Below are positions 55,212 through 62,675 of a stretch of DNA of 64,000 nucleotides, piece by piece. Source of the stretch: Desulfitobacterium metallireducens DSM 15288 (GTDB lineage: Bacteria; Bacillota; Desulfitobacteriia; Desulfitobacteriales; Desulfitobacteriaceae); the NCBI RefSeq assembly GCF_000231405.2, contig NZ_CP007032.1:2232001-2296000 (forward strand), in the 5' to 3' direction. The number at the start of each line of letters is the position of its first letter. Positions within the stretch are counted from its first letter, which is position 1. Made by a program: the position numbers and the translations under genes. Under the pieces are notes generated by a model. It was not told the DNA's origin. It saw nothing but the letters and a program-made list of their open reading frames with translations, and searched no databases.

Positions 55212-56752
55212 TATGAATTCCTCCTGTAGTAGTCTGCGCCTCGGGTAAAACCAAAGCTGTTAGAGGATTTCTCAGGGTTAACCGGCTCTTCCTTGACGAT
55301 TTTGTCTTGTCCCGTTTTGATGATGGTCTGAATGCTTTTGTAGCTGGGGTTGGGTGTGTAGGAGAGTGCTTTTTCACAGGCTGCTTCTAAGCGACTAACC
55401 GAGTATTTATCTGCTAGTTTGAGTAAACCCATACAGCTTTTGTAGCCTTGTTGTTCTATACGGTGAGAAGACAAGATTGCCTTCACTACCACGGCGGTAT
55501 GTTTACCAACGTTTTCTGCCCAAAATACGAAGCGTTCGCCATTCCATGCTGTATACTTTTGATGGTCTTCCGGCATATGTTCCGTAACTGTGCTGTATTG
55601 TCCGGGACGACCATGCAAGCGAGGATGGGAACATATCCGGTGATTATTAAAAAACACTTCAACTACATAACGGGTGATTCGGACATCGACTTTGTGTTTG
55701 ATGTATTCATAAGGGACGCTGTAATGCATTTTCTCTACAGTAACATGATAGTTAAATTGGACGGTGGCAACCTTCCAAACTGCTAATTCATAGGGTACTG
55801 CGGGAAGAGGTAGTAACAGGGCTTTCTCTTCTTCTCGAAATACGCTCTGACGGCTTCCCGTTTTCTTCTGAAACGGTTTACTGTTGAAGGCCTCCAGTTT
55901 CTCTCGTATCGCCAGGTTAAGTTCTGGAAGAGAAAAGAATTGTTGACGACGGAGAGCCGCAACGATCCAGGTGGAAATGGTGCCAACCGTCCCTTCAACA
56001 CTGGGTTTATCCTTGGGCTTTCTTACCCGAGCAGGAATAACAGCGGTCCCATAGTGCTCGGCCATTTCGTGATAAGACTTGTTGATTATAGGCGTATACC
56101 ATGAGGAGCGTTCCACACCGGTCTTCAGATTATCCGGTACAAGAATCCGTGTAACGCCTCCAAAATACTTGTAGGCATTGACATGAGCTGTAATCCAGGA
56201 TTCTTGGCCTTGATTCAGAAAAGCTTCCACATAAGCATATTGACTGTACGGTAGAACAGCTACAAATATGTAGGCAGCAATGCTCTCTCCTGTATCCGTA
56301 TCCACGAGGCTTGCCGTTTGGCCTGCCCAGTCGACCTCCATTTGTTCGCCAGGCTTTCGTCCGATATGCATGGTCGCTTTGGTCTTCGCCACATACTGCT
56401 GATAATGGTAGCAAAACTGAGTATACATGAGGGGAATCTCATTGCTGAGTCTGCAGGATTCGCAGTATTCATTCCAAAGCAGACTGAGCGTTACTCCGCT
56501 TTTCGCCATTTCTTTATGAATGTACTCATTATCCGGGCGCTTTCGGGTAGGAGGTAATGTGGATTCAGGATAGAAAAGCTTGTGCAATTCACCATTCGTC
56601 CGATCTGGGTTTAACGGCCAAGTAATATTAAGCTCGTTGGATCGTTTCACCACCTTGGCAACAGTGTTGCGTGAGCATTCGCAGCTCACTGCGATGCTGC
56701 GTTGACTGATTCCTTGGCTAATTAGCCGAAGAATCTCTCGATAATTGGTCAT
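55211..56752 (-). CDS. istA: IS21 transposase IstA
   Basis: DDE transposase, 513 residues. N-terminal HTH (ISQGISQRSIAVSCECSRNTVAKVVKR), catalytic core with Asp in MEVDWAGQTA, Asp in ILVPDNLKTGV and Glu in KPKDKPSVEGTVG, then an SH3-like barrel and C-terminal tail. GGAGG precedes the ATG. Reading frame intact. Encoded upstream of istB in the typical overlapping pair. Confidence 0.95.
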   Translation of the reverse strand: MTNYREILRLISQGISQRSIAVSCECSRNTVAKVVKRSNELNITWPLNPDRTNGELHKLFYPESTLPPTRKRPDNEYIHKEMAKSGVTLSLLWNEYCESCRLSNEIPLMYTQFCYHYQQYVAKTKATMHIGRKPGEQMEVDWAGQTASLVDTDTGESIAAYIFVAVLPYSQYAYVEAFLNQGQESWITAHVNAYKYFGGVTRILVPDNLKTGVERSSWYTPIINKSYHEMAEHYGTAVIPARVRKPKDKPSVEGTVGTISTWIVAALRRQQFFSLPELNLAIREKLEAFNSKPFQKKTGSRQSVFREEEKALLLPLPAVPYELAVWKVATVQFNYHVTVEKMHYSVPYEYIKHKVDVRITRYVVEVFFNNHRICSHPRLHGRPGQYSTVTEHMPEDHQKYTAWNGERFVFWAENVGKHTAVVVKAILSSHRIEQQGYKSCMGLLKLADKYSVSRLEAACEKALSYTPNPSYKSIQTIIKTGQDKIVKEEPVNPEKSSNSFGFTRGADYYRRNS

Positions 56753-56827
56753 TTGATGACCTCCTATGAATGTATTTACACTCCTCTCTCGGGTGTATAA
56801 CTACATTCTAATAAGAAGTTTCATCAA

Positions 56828-56909
56828 GTGGCTCACAATCCGGAAGGGTGGCTCTAAAAATCCGGAGCTGTGGCTCTCACAGTCCGGAAGCATGGCTCAT
56901 TTTGCTCCG
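56828..56909. repeat. IS21 right-end internal repeats
   Basis: Four units of GTGGCTC, 6-8 bases, then TCCGGA (the last degenerate: ATGGCTC ... CTCCG), spaced about 21 bp. Mirror the cluster at the other end of the element. Confidence 0.8.
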
Positions 56910-56918
56910 TAATATTCA

Positions 56919-57230
56919 GATGTCTGGAAATTTACGCTGTTTACGATGACGAGGGATTTGCCTTAAGTTCAACTTGATGTTTAGTGTTACACCGTACAAA
57001 AAGCGAAGAGCGCTGTTGTAAGTATTTACGGATGCGGAAGCTAGCTTTTTTTCGGTGGTAAGATAGCGGAGGAACTCTCTAATATCCTCTTCGCCCAATT
57101 CAGTTGCAGGTTTATTGTAGTGGTTCTGATAGCTCTTTACTCTGGAATAGTATTCATCCTTGGTATTCTTGCTTAACCCCTTCAGTTCTACATCGAACAT
57201 TAATTTGCTTAAAACCTCTTCCTTTGTCAT
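56919..57230 (-). pseudogene. Tyrosine recombinase, N-terminal core-binding part (split by IS21)
   Basis: SAM-like N-terminal domain: LMFDVELKGLSKNTKDEYYSRVKSY, EEDIREFLRYLTTEKKLASASVNTYNSALRFLY, ending RKFPDI at the IS21 border. Start placed at ATG 57230 (MTKEEVL), with AAGGAG about 13 bases upstream; an in-frame upstream start at 57269 has no binding site. The frame continues exactly into 54265 if IS21 is removed, so the gene was functional until recently. Confidence 0.88.
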
Positions 57231-57388
57231 AAAACAAACACATCTCCTTTGAAGTAAAATCTCTAACATTTTACAGGAGATGTGAAAAGACTTATAGATA
57301 TTTGAGTAAACAGCGAAGACACATTTACGGAAACCACCGCGCCAGCGGTTTAGTGCTATTGCTATAATTCGGCCTCAACCGAGATGCA

Positions 57389-57426
57389 CATTATTAGCCT
57401 AACTGGTATATGGATACCGAGAAGTT
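57389..57426. repeat. Boundary repeat, copy B
   Basis: 38 bp beginning CATTATTAGCCTAAC and ending GAAGTT; matches copy A (60603-60640) at 34 of 38 positions. It lies between the gene at 57515 and the transposon end. Confidence 0.75.
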
Positions 57427-57514
57427 ATGATTTCATTCTAGTAGACATTTTATAAAGAATTCAAATTGTCTTAACTACAAATTGGAATTTATCGGATCTT
57501 TACGATGCACAAAT

Positions 57515-58276
57515 CTAAAATGTTGATTTATTTTTGCTATCATTGTTATTCATAATTATGTTTTTTAGGTTTTTCAAATATGTTTCATTAAAACTATAAA
57601 AACTGTTATATTCGGATATAACACTATGATCTTCCAGATTAAGCACTTTATATTTTGAATTTACAAATCTTATTAAGCACATTTTTTCAATAAAATCCTC
57701 AAACCCATTAAATGTCATAAGCCAATTATATGTTCCGAGCTTATTTAAATATGCTTCATTTAATTTGCAGTTATCCTTCACATTATCTTCAAATTGCTCT
57801 TGATTTTTATTTCCATCAAAAATTTTTTTACAACCAAAAAACTTACTAATGTCAAATAGCGTATAATCAACTCTGTCTCTAAAAATAGAATATCTGAGTG
57901 TATTAATTGTCGGTTTGTTATGTCGTGGCCAAACTAAATAAGCAGCGGTACACGTTCTCATTTCTTCATAATCATGCAACCATTCTTTGCTACCTTTCCG
58001 CAGGTCGTAGAGTTGTTTCCAACCACATACAGCATCGGCAGATAACTTAATTCCTACATTATTATACAATTCGAATTTACCATCTTTATGTTTCAATTTT
58101 AATCTTTCAGATAAATCCTTGTACACATGTTCATCTCTATTATCAGGGTCGATATATATTGCATTAATGATAGCTTTTATCAAGCTTTTTTCTTTCAAAT
58201 CTCTGTAATAATCACTATTATAAAAATTTTCGATTACTTTAATATTTCTTTGATAAACGTATTTTTCATTTTCCAT
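57515..58276 (-). CDS. Unrecognised accessory protein
   Basis: 253 residues, soluble, Lys/Asn-rich, no membrane segment or signal peptide. Conserved-looking stretches: YDLRKGSKEWLHDYEEMRTCTAAYLVWPRHNKPTIN (split here in my reading at several charged turns) and RYSIFRDRVDYTLFDISKFF. I know no enzyme motif in it and assign no function; it may belong to a domain-of-unknown-function family found in phage-defence or cassette contexts. Start ATG 58276 lies eight bases after GGAG. Flanked by boundary repeats D upstream and B downstream, like a cassette. Confidence 0.6.
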   Translation of the reverse strand: MENEKYVYQRNIKVIENFYNSDYYRDLKEKSLIKAIINAIYIDPDNRDEHVYKDLSERLKLKHKDGKFELYNNVGIKLSADAVCGWKQLYDLRKGSKEWLHDYEEMRTCTAAYLVWPRHNKPTINTLRYSIFRDRVDYTLFDISKFFGCKKIFDGNKNQEQFEDNVKDNCKLNEAYLNKLGTYNWLMTFNGFEDFIEKMCLIRFVNSKYKVLNLEDHSVISEYNSFYSFNETYLKNLKNIIMNNNDSKNKSTF

Positions 58277-58385
58277 CAAAATATCTCCATATCTGATTCC
58301 TATAGTATAATTATGGAATCAAAAAATCATCCACTGCAAATCAGATGATTCCACGCTATCCTTTTGTACCTTTAGCAAAAGATGC

Positions 58386-58410
58386 CATTATTATATGGAT
58401 AATGCGAGGC
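58386..58410. repeat. Boundary repeat, copy D (degenerate)
   Basis: CATTATTA joined directly to TATGGATAATGCGAGGC; relative to copy A the internal GCCTAACAGGTA is missing and the right part is degenerate (12 of 18). It contains the dyad CATTAT/ATAATG. Confidence 0.45.
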
Positions 58411-58521
58411 ACGTCGGAATCTATTAACATGCCATTATGCTCAGATGTTGCAAATTGTCGAAAAGTAGTTCACACGTTCTTCTCGGAAACTTTCCGAGTT
58501 ATGAATCAAAGAAATTTGAAA

Positions 58522-58567
58522 CACAAACCTGCGATGTGTGTAAATATAACAACATCGCAGGTTTGTG
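58522..58567. repeat. Perfect 16-bp inverted repeat
   Basis: CACAAACCTGCGATGT (58522-58537) and ACATCGCAGGTTTGTG (58552-58567), 14-nt loop, no mismatch. It has no following U-run on either strand, so it is not a plain terminator. Candidate small-RNA hairpin, protein-binding dyad or recombination site. Confidence 0.8.
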
Positions 58568-58685
58568 CACACTTCTTCTGAAATAATATCAATTATCTTC
58601 TCTTCCAACTTACGTTCTTCTACTGCCCCCCATGCTTTTTTGAGCATCACCGCATTATACATCAATATAATCTAGAATTAAAGAA

Positions 58686-59450
58686 TTATTGTTCTATCCA
58701 TTCCATACGATTATTCCTATTACACATCATTCCATTTAACGAAATATGTCTGTACTCAAACTCATCCATAATTCTTTTTGAATCTTCTTCTACCAACCAT
58801 CCGTCTTCTAGTTTTTGGAAGTTTATAATATGTTTCATTAAAACATCTTTTGCTTTACTAGTGAAAACTAAATCCTTGCAATCTTTCCAACTTCGATACG
58901 AAGATAAACGTTTAAATATTTTAAAGTCTGTATCTCTTTGTATATCCGTTAATAGATCATATGTTTTTCTGCTGCAAATATCTAAATAGTTATTTTTTAA
59001 CTTTCTAATTTCGTTTATTACTTCTTCATACGAATCACTTAGATATTTTACTGCAATATCAAATCTCTCTAGTGGTTCTTTGTCTTCCAGAATACCCCTG
59101 AAATTCCACAATTGAATGTACCCATGCATATCTTGCATAATATTCATTATATGAATTAAGTCTTCTGCTTCATCCTTTTCTCTCAATTTGTTTTTATGTA
59201 AATTAGGAATATACATTTGTATTATAAAAAATATTGTAGATGATATAAATGCTAATGAAAGTGTTAATAGAATATTAGATATAACATCAGCATACAAAAA
59301 TTTTACTTTATATTTTAAAGACAAAACATTTATCATAACAACAATAATTATTGATATTACATTTATTAAAAAAATTGCTTTATTTTTTTCTTTAAATCTT
59401 TTTATATCACTTAACGTATCTTTGATATTTACTTTTAATTTTTTCATCAT
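58686..59450 (-). CDS. Unrecognised membrane protein, two N-terminal helices
   Basis: 254 residues. Two helices at about 25-47 (AIFLINVISIIIVVMINVLSL) and 55-78 (VISNILLTLSLAFISSTIFFI), then a cytoplasmic helical domain of ~170 residues rich in charged residues, with no known motif. Two-helix membrane proteins with a soluble tail occur among abortive-infection effectors, but nothing here proves it. ATG pair at the start, weak AGGCT site. Between boundary repeats C and D. Confidence 0.6.
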   Translation of the reverse strand: MMKKLKVNIKDTLSDIKRFKEKNKAIFLINVISIIIVVMINVLSLKYKVKFLYADVISNILLTLSLAFISSTIFFIIQMYIPNLHKNKLREKDEAEDLIHIMNIMQDMHGYIQLWNFRGILEDKEPLERFDIAVKYLSDSYEEVINEIRKLKNNYLDICSRKTYDLLTDIQRDTDFKIFKRLSSYRSWKDCKDLVFTSKAKDVLMKHIINFQKLEDGWLVEEDSKRIMDEFEYRHISLNGMMCNRNNRMEWIEQ

Positions 59451-59470
59451 AGCCTATTCCAACTTTCTAT

Positions 59471-59499
59471 AATTAGCCTAATATGGATGATGGGAAGCT
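59471..59499. repeat. Boundary repeat, copy C
   Basis: AATTAGCCTAA followed by TATGGATGATGGGAAGCT; the right part matches copy A in 14 of 18 positions, all differences being transitions, with seven bases missing in the middle. Sits 20 bp upstream of the 58686-59450 gene start. Confidence 0.6.
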
Positions 59500-59541
59500 C
59501 ACAACTTGACGCGTTTTAGTTGGTTATAAAGGGAAATTTGT

Positions 59542-60477
59542 TTAAAAACGTACATTAATCTGAGAAAAATCGATGTTGATTTGAGATTTGATTTCAGGTA
59601 TTTTATTCGCCAATAGTCTTTGTACGCCTTGCTTTGCTACTTCTGGTTCCATCATAGGTGCTAACGTTATGCTTCGAATAGATTGAATTGGATCAAAAGT
59701 TACTACTAAGTGGGGCACAATCAAACCGCCTCCACCAACATGATGCTCAACAGTGCCTCCACTATCTGTCGTAATAGCTGGCGCCTCAATAAGAAACCGA
59801 TACTCTTCTTCATGTTTAAAAGCAGGGTTCTTATAAAACATACACCGTTGCAAAAGATATTCTGCAAGTTTCTCTTGATAACTCTCAATGCACAACTCTT
59901 CATCAATTCCTGCTTTAATATTGTAATCAAATTCCTTGCTTAACTCCATAATCTTATTATGAGTATGCAGTATCTGTTCTTCAACATTATAATTCACTTT
60001 GCCATGTGTTAACTTCTGCCCAAATTGGGGTATAGAATCCATCAATGCATCCACTGACAGGCCGAAGTTGTAGCCCTGATAGTAGCCATTCTTAACGTAG
60101 TAATTCCACATACTATGACTGTCCGGGTCTAGTGAAATGCAAAAAAGATAATAACGCGTCCGTATAATTCCACGACTAAATGAGCCTTTACCTGAAATTG
60201 CATGCTGAGTTGTAATACCTCCATAAGGAACCCCCATCAGATAATCAACAAATTTATCGTTATCATCATGAGGTGTCCCTTTTGCAGCTTGTTTGAATAT
60301 ATTCTTTATATGCACATACTCAGATCGGTCATTCATGAATTGACTATCACTGAACCATAGATTTTTATTTTTAACTACGGAAAGAAAGCTGTCCGGAGAG
60401 GTATAGTGATAGACGATTTTCCCGGTTTCGCAATAAGGCTTTACCTCGTGCCCATCAAAGCACACTATATTTGTCAT
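59542..60477 (-). CDS. DUF2971 family protein
   Basis: About 311 residues. The family opening is clear: KIVYHYTSPDSFLSVVKNKNLWFSDSQFMNDRSEYVHI, followed by FCISLDPDSHSMWNYYVKNGYYQGYNFG and a C-terminal EEYRFLIEAP. DUF2971 proteins are frequent in defence islands and cassette arrays and have been likened to abortive-infection proteins of the AbiGi type; biochemical activity is not settled. Start ATG 60477 follows AGGTG by nine bases; the longer GTG start at 60489 has no site. Flanked by boundary repeats A and C. Confidence 0.85.
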   Translation of the reverse strand: MTNIVCFDGHEVKPYCETGKIVYHYTSPDSFLSVVKNKNLWFSDSQFMNDRSEYVHIKNIFKQAAKGTPHDDNDKFVDYLMGVPYGGITTQHAISGKGSFSRGIIRTRYYLFCISLDPDSHSMWNYYVKNGYYQGYNFGLSVDALMDSIPQFGQKLTHGKVNYNVEEQILHTHNKIMELSKEFDYNIKAGIDEELCIESYQEKLAEYLLQRCMFYKNPAFKHEEEYRFLIEAPAITTDSGGTVEHHVGGGGLIVPHLVVTFDPIQSIRSITLAPMMEPEVAKQGVQRLLANKIPEIKSQINIDFSQINVRF

Positions 60478-60489
60478 CAAGGTATTCAC

Positions 60490-60800
60490 CTATACTTTCG
60501 ATTCTGACTTCACTTTCATAAAACATAAATTTATCCTCCTAGATGAGATTTAACCAAGTAAATAACCATTTCTCCGCGCAACAAATACTTAGATCCGCTT
60601 CCCATTATTAGCCTAACAGGTATATGGATAACGGAAAGTTAAGTAGATAGATTATTTTATGTTTCTTGAGCAGCTAGTTGAAAGCTTAAGCACGCTCCCA
60701 TGAACCTTAAGAAATTGGCATGGTCTTACTAAACCACGGCCCTCTTTGCTTTTAATCTAAATACTTTATAAAAGGTCACAATTTCCCACTTACTGTAAAT
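60490..60800. other. 311-bp spacer holding boundary repeat A
   Basis: Apart from the repeat at 60603-60640 I see no gene, no clear promoter and no strong terminator. Confidence 0.5.
60603..60640. repeat. Boundary repeat, copy A (reference copy)
   Basis: 38 bp starting CATTATTAGCCTAAC, then AGGTATATGGATAACGG and AAAGTT. On the minus strand it ends in GTTAGGC, which resembles an integron-type core site GTTRRRY, but no full attC fold is present. Confidence 0.75.
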
Positions 60801-62012
60801 TTAATGCCAATTTATATTTAAAAGTCCCTCGAGCTCAATAATCATTTCATTTGGATTAACTCCAGGATACTTTTTGGGATAATCAAGCAATGAACGTACT
60901 TTTAGGTACTCCGGTACAATCATATTACACCACTTAAGAGCTACGTCAGATCTTCTCTTTGCAATGATAGTAAATCCCAGTAAAACATCTCCAATAACTG
61001 CAGCATTTTTGTACATTAATCCTTCCCGAAAAAAATTATATAATACATGTGCCAGATTATCTAACCTCATATCGCTTCCTTCAAGAGAGTACAAAAATTC
61101 ACCTATAAAATTACAATATACATTTTGCAAATCTCTTTTTATATACTCTCCGAGTATATTGGATGCTGAAACTAGCATCTCAAACGGTGGCATACTCCAT
61201 TGATTAGAAGCCTTGGCTATCCTAATTAGGGGCCGGGCTAAAAGATAGATAAATCTATACATATCGTTTTTTAAAAGCACATCAGATAGTCGTTCTAATG
61301 ATCTAGGTATTTCTCTTAAAGGATGACGTAAATTACTATTTATTTTTCCTTCCTCGTTTAGCTCTGGATTCATTTCAAAATAGACGGTGGCTAATTTAGA
61401 ATAGGCCTCAATGACTGTTTCGACTATACTTGTATAGCCTTTTTGTGCAGCATTCCATCCCATTTCCTCCAAAGACATAACTATTTTTACCCGTTCCTCA
61501 TTAGTTGTTGTTTGATGCGCCTTTAATAATAAATTATCAATTGTCTTCTTGGGGCTCATCCAGTTTACGATTGAAAACACATAACTAGCGATTGTAATTA
61601 CGGATAAGGCATTCATGTATAGTAGAGAATTATAACTAACTGCTAAGTGATTTGAAATTATTTGTGGAAGAGTTGTTAATATTAGTCCGTCAATTAACAT
61701 TAGCGTTGAAATAATAATTAGCAAAATAAAAAAACTTTTTTTAGGAAAGAAATCCAGACTCGTAGGAGCTTTGTCTGAAGATAACTGAAGAATTAATAAT
61801 GTTACAGTTACTATTAAAGCAAGCATACTTGCAAGAACCTGAAGCGCGGAACTAAAAATATATCTGTAATTATCGAGCAAAAAGGAAGGTAAAGGTAAAA
61901 AATTGAATAGAATTAACCAGATAGCACCAAATAATATAATAAATTTGATAGGTCGCGGTAGTCTGGTCAGCTTTTTAATTACTTTTCTCTTAAGATTATC
62001 AATACTAAGCAT
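60801..62012 (-). CDS. Unrecognised membrane protein, DUF2254-like N-terminal half
   Basis: 403 residues. Four helices in the first ~160 residues (FIILFGAIWLILFNFLPL, SALQVLASMLALIVTVTLLILQL, FFILLIIISTLMLIDGLIL, ALSVITIASYVFSIVNW), then about 240 residues of helical cytoplasmic domain. The second helix followed by LQLSSDKAP recalls DUF2254 membrane proteins, but the match is only in pattern. Starts eight bases after AAGGAG. Upstream-most gene of the repeat-bounded group; its AT-rich coding contrasts with ywbE and mtaD beyond. Confidence 0.6.
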   Translation of the reverse strand: MLSIDNLKRKVIKKLTRLPRPIKFIILFGAIWLILFNFLPLPSFLLDNYRYIFSSALQVLASMLALIVTVTLLILQLSSDKAPTSLDFFPKKSFFILLIIISTLMLIDGLILTTLPQIISNHLAVSYNSLLYMNALSVITIASYVFSIVNWMSPKKTIDNLLLKAHQTTTNEERVKIVMSLEEMGWNAAQKGYTSIVETVIEAYSKLATVYFEMNPELNEEGKINSNLRHPLREIPRSLERLSDVLLKNDMYRFIYLLARPLIRIAKASNQWSMPPFEMLVSASNILGEYIKRDLQNVYCNFIGEFLYSLEGSDMRLDNLAHVLYNFFREGLMYKNAAVIGDVLLGFTIIAKRRSDVALKWCNMIVPEYLKVRSLLDYPKKYPGVNPNEMIIELEGLLNINWH

Positions 62013-62458
62013 ATAATTTCTCCTTAAAACATATATTCTTAGGTCTTCGTCATTGTTATTACATTTCCTTCATCAGAAATGGATAGTGAAATTTAGGAAG
62101 ATATAATGAACTCGTATGATATATAAGTTTCATTGTTATTAGATAGCCGTTCTAAATGACGGTACAAAAAAAACTACGATACAGTTCAAAGCCGAATCCT
62201 AGTCTTTAAATTTCATAAACGGTTCGCATTATAGACATTAGACGAATTATATCTAATCTAATATAAGGAAATTTATTTTTACTCTTGATCACATTTCTTC
62301 TAACATTCAACTTATTTTCATAATATTCCTGCCTATTCTGACATATTTTTGCAAAATAAACTATTTCTATTACTTTCTCCACTCACTTCCTTCTCTTTAA
62401 GGCAAAAATAAAATGCGTTGGCTAGAAATTTGATTTCTCTACCAACGCATTTATGATT
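62013..62458. other. 446-bp AT-rich spacer, right edge of the accessory region
   Basis: Contains the terminator of the ywbE-mtaD transcript at 62411-62452. I see nothing else: no ORF with a ribosome binding site and no copy of the boundary repeat. Confidence 0.5.
62411..62452 (-). terminator. Terminator after ywbE
   Basis: AAATGCGTTGG (62411-62421) pairs perfectly with CCAACGCATTT (62442-62452), with AGAAA/TTTCT pairing inside; U-rich sequence follows on the minus strand. It begins 7 bp after the gene. Confidence 0.85.
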
Positions 62459-62659
62459 TCACACTGTCTTTATAATCTCCTGAACTCTACCGATTTGTCC
62501 ATCCGTCAGTCTTACTTTAATTCCTCTCGGATGTTTTTGGGAATTTGTCAAGATATCTTTAACGGTACCGCGCGTCCTTTTTCCTGTCCTCTGATCTTCT
62601 TTTAAAACAATATCCACTGTGATTCCAGCCTGAATATTGCTTCTTATCTGCCCATCCAT
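62459..62659 (-). CDS. ywbE: YwbE family protein (DUF2196)
   Basis: 66 residues, complete YwbE-type domain: IQAGITVDIVLKEDQRTGKRTRGTVKDIL, then HPRGIKVRLTDGQIGRVQEI. The family is widespread and uncharacterised; its small basic barrel suggests nucleic-acid binding. I start at ATG 62659, nine bases after GGAGG and just past the mtaD stop; the longer frame to 62743 would overlap mtaD. Co-transcribed with mtaD. Confidence 0.9.
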   Translation of the reverse strand: MDGQIRSNIQAGITVDIVLKEDQRTGKRTRGTVKDILTNSQKHPRGIKVRLTDGQIGRVQEIIKTV

Positions 62660-62675
62660 GTTCTGAGTCCTCCTA

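Larger units (their letters stand above)
54271..56918 (-). mobile_element. IS21-family insertion sequence, complete
   Basis: 2648 bp bounded by perfect 12-bp terminal inverted repeats TGAATATTACGG (54271-54282) and CCGTAATATTCA (56907-56918), with TG...CA ends. The target duplication GATGT is at 54266-54270 and 56919-56923. It contains istA and istB and clusters of internal repeats at both ends. Inserted in the integrase gene of the IS91-like element. Confidence 0.95.
52386..57362 (-). mobile_element. IS91-like element with tyrosine integrase, interrupted by IS21
   Basis: Limits are proposed from a 15-bp inverted match: ATAGCACGAAACCGC at 52389-52403 and, inverted, GCGGTTTAGTGCTAT at 57345-57359 (14 of 15). 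Between them are a HUH (Y2) transposase and a tyrosine recombinase, a pair known to travel together in IS91-related elements of Firmicutes. Without IS21 the unit would be about 2.3 kb. Ends are tentative, since IS91 elements lack ordinary terminal repeats. Confidence 0.6.
58280..58685. other. 406-bp spacer with boundary repeat D and strong hairpins
   Basis: No convincing gene. Contains CTTTTG/CAAAAG hairpin near 58362-58382, boundary repeat D (58386-58410) and a perfect 16-bp inverted repeat (58522-58567). Its length and structure differ from the other spacers of the island. Confidence 0.5.

Noticed and set aside
58441-58665. 74-aa minus-strand ORF in the 58280-58685 spacer
   Set aside because: It runs through the perfect 16-bp hairpin, has no ribosome binding site and no protein-like conservation pattern that I can see.
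57389-60640. A true chromosomal integron with attC sites
   Set aside because: GTTAGGC core-like words occur in two repeats, but no 60-140 bp attC fold with matching inner arms is present, and the integrase lacks a visible IntI-specific insert. Kept only as a cassette-like observation.
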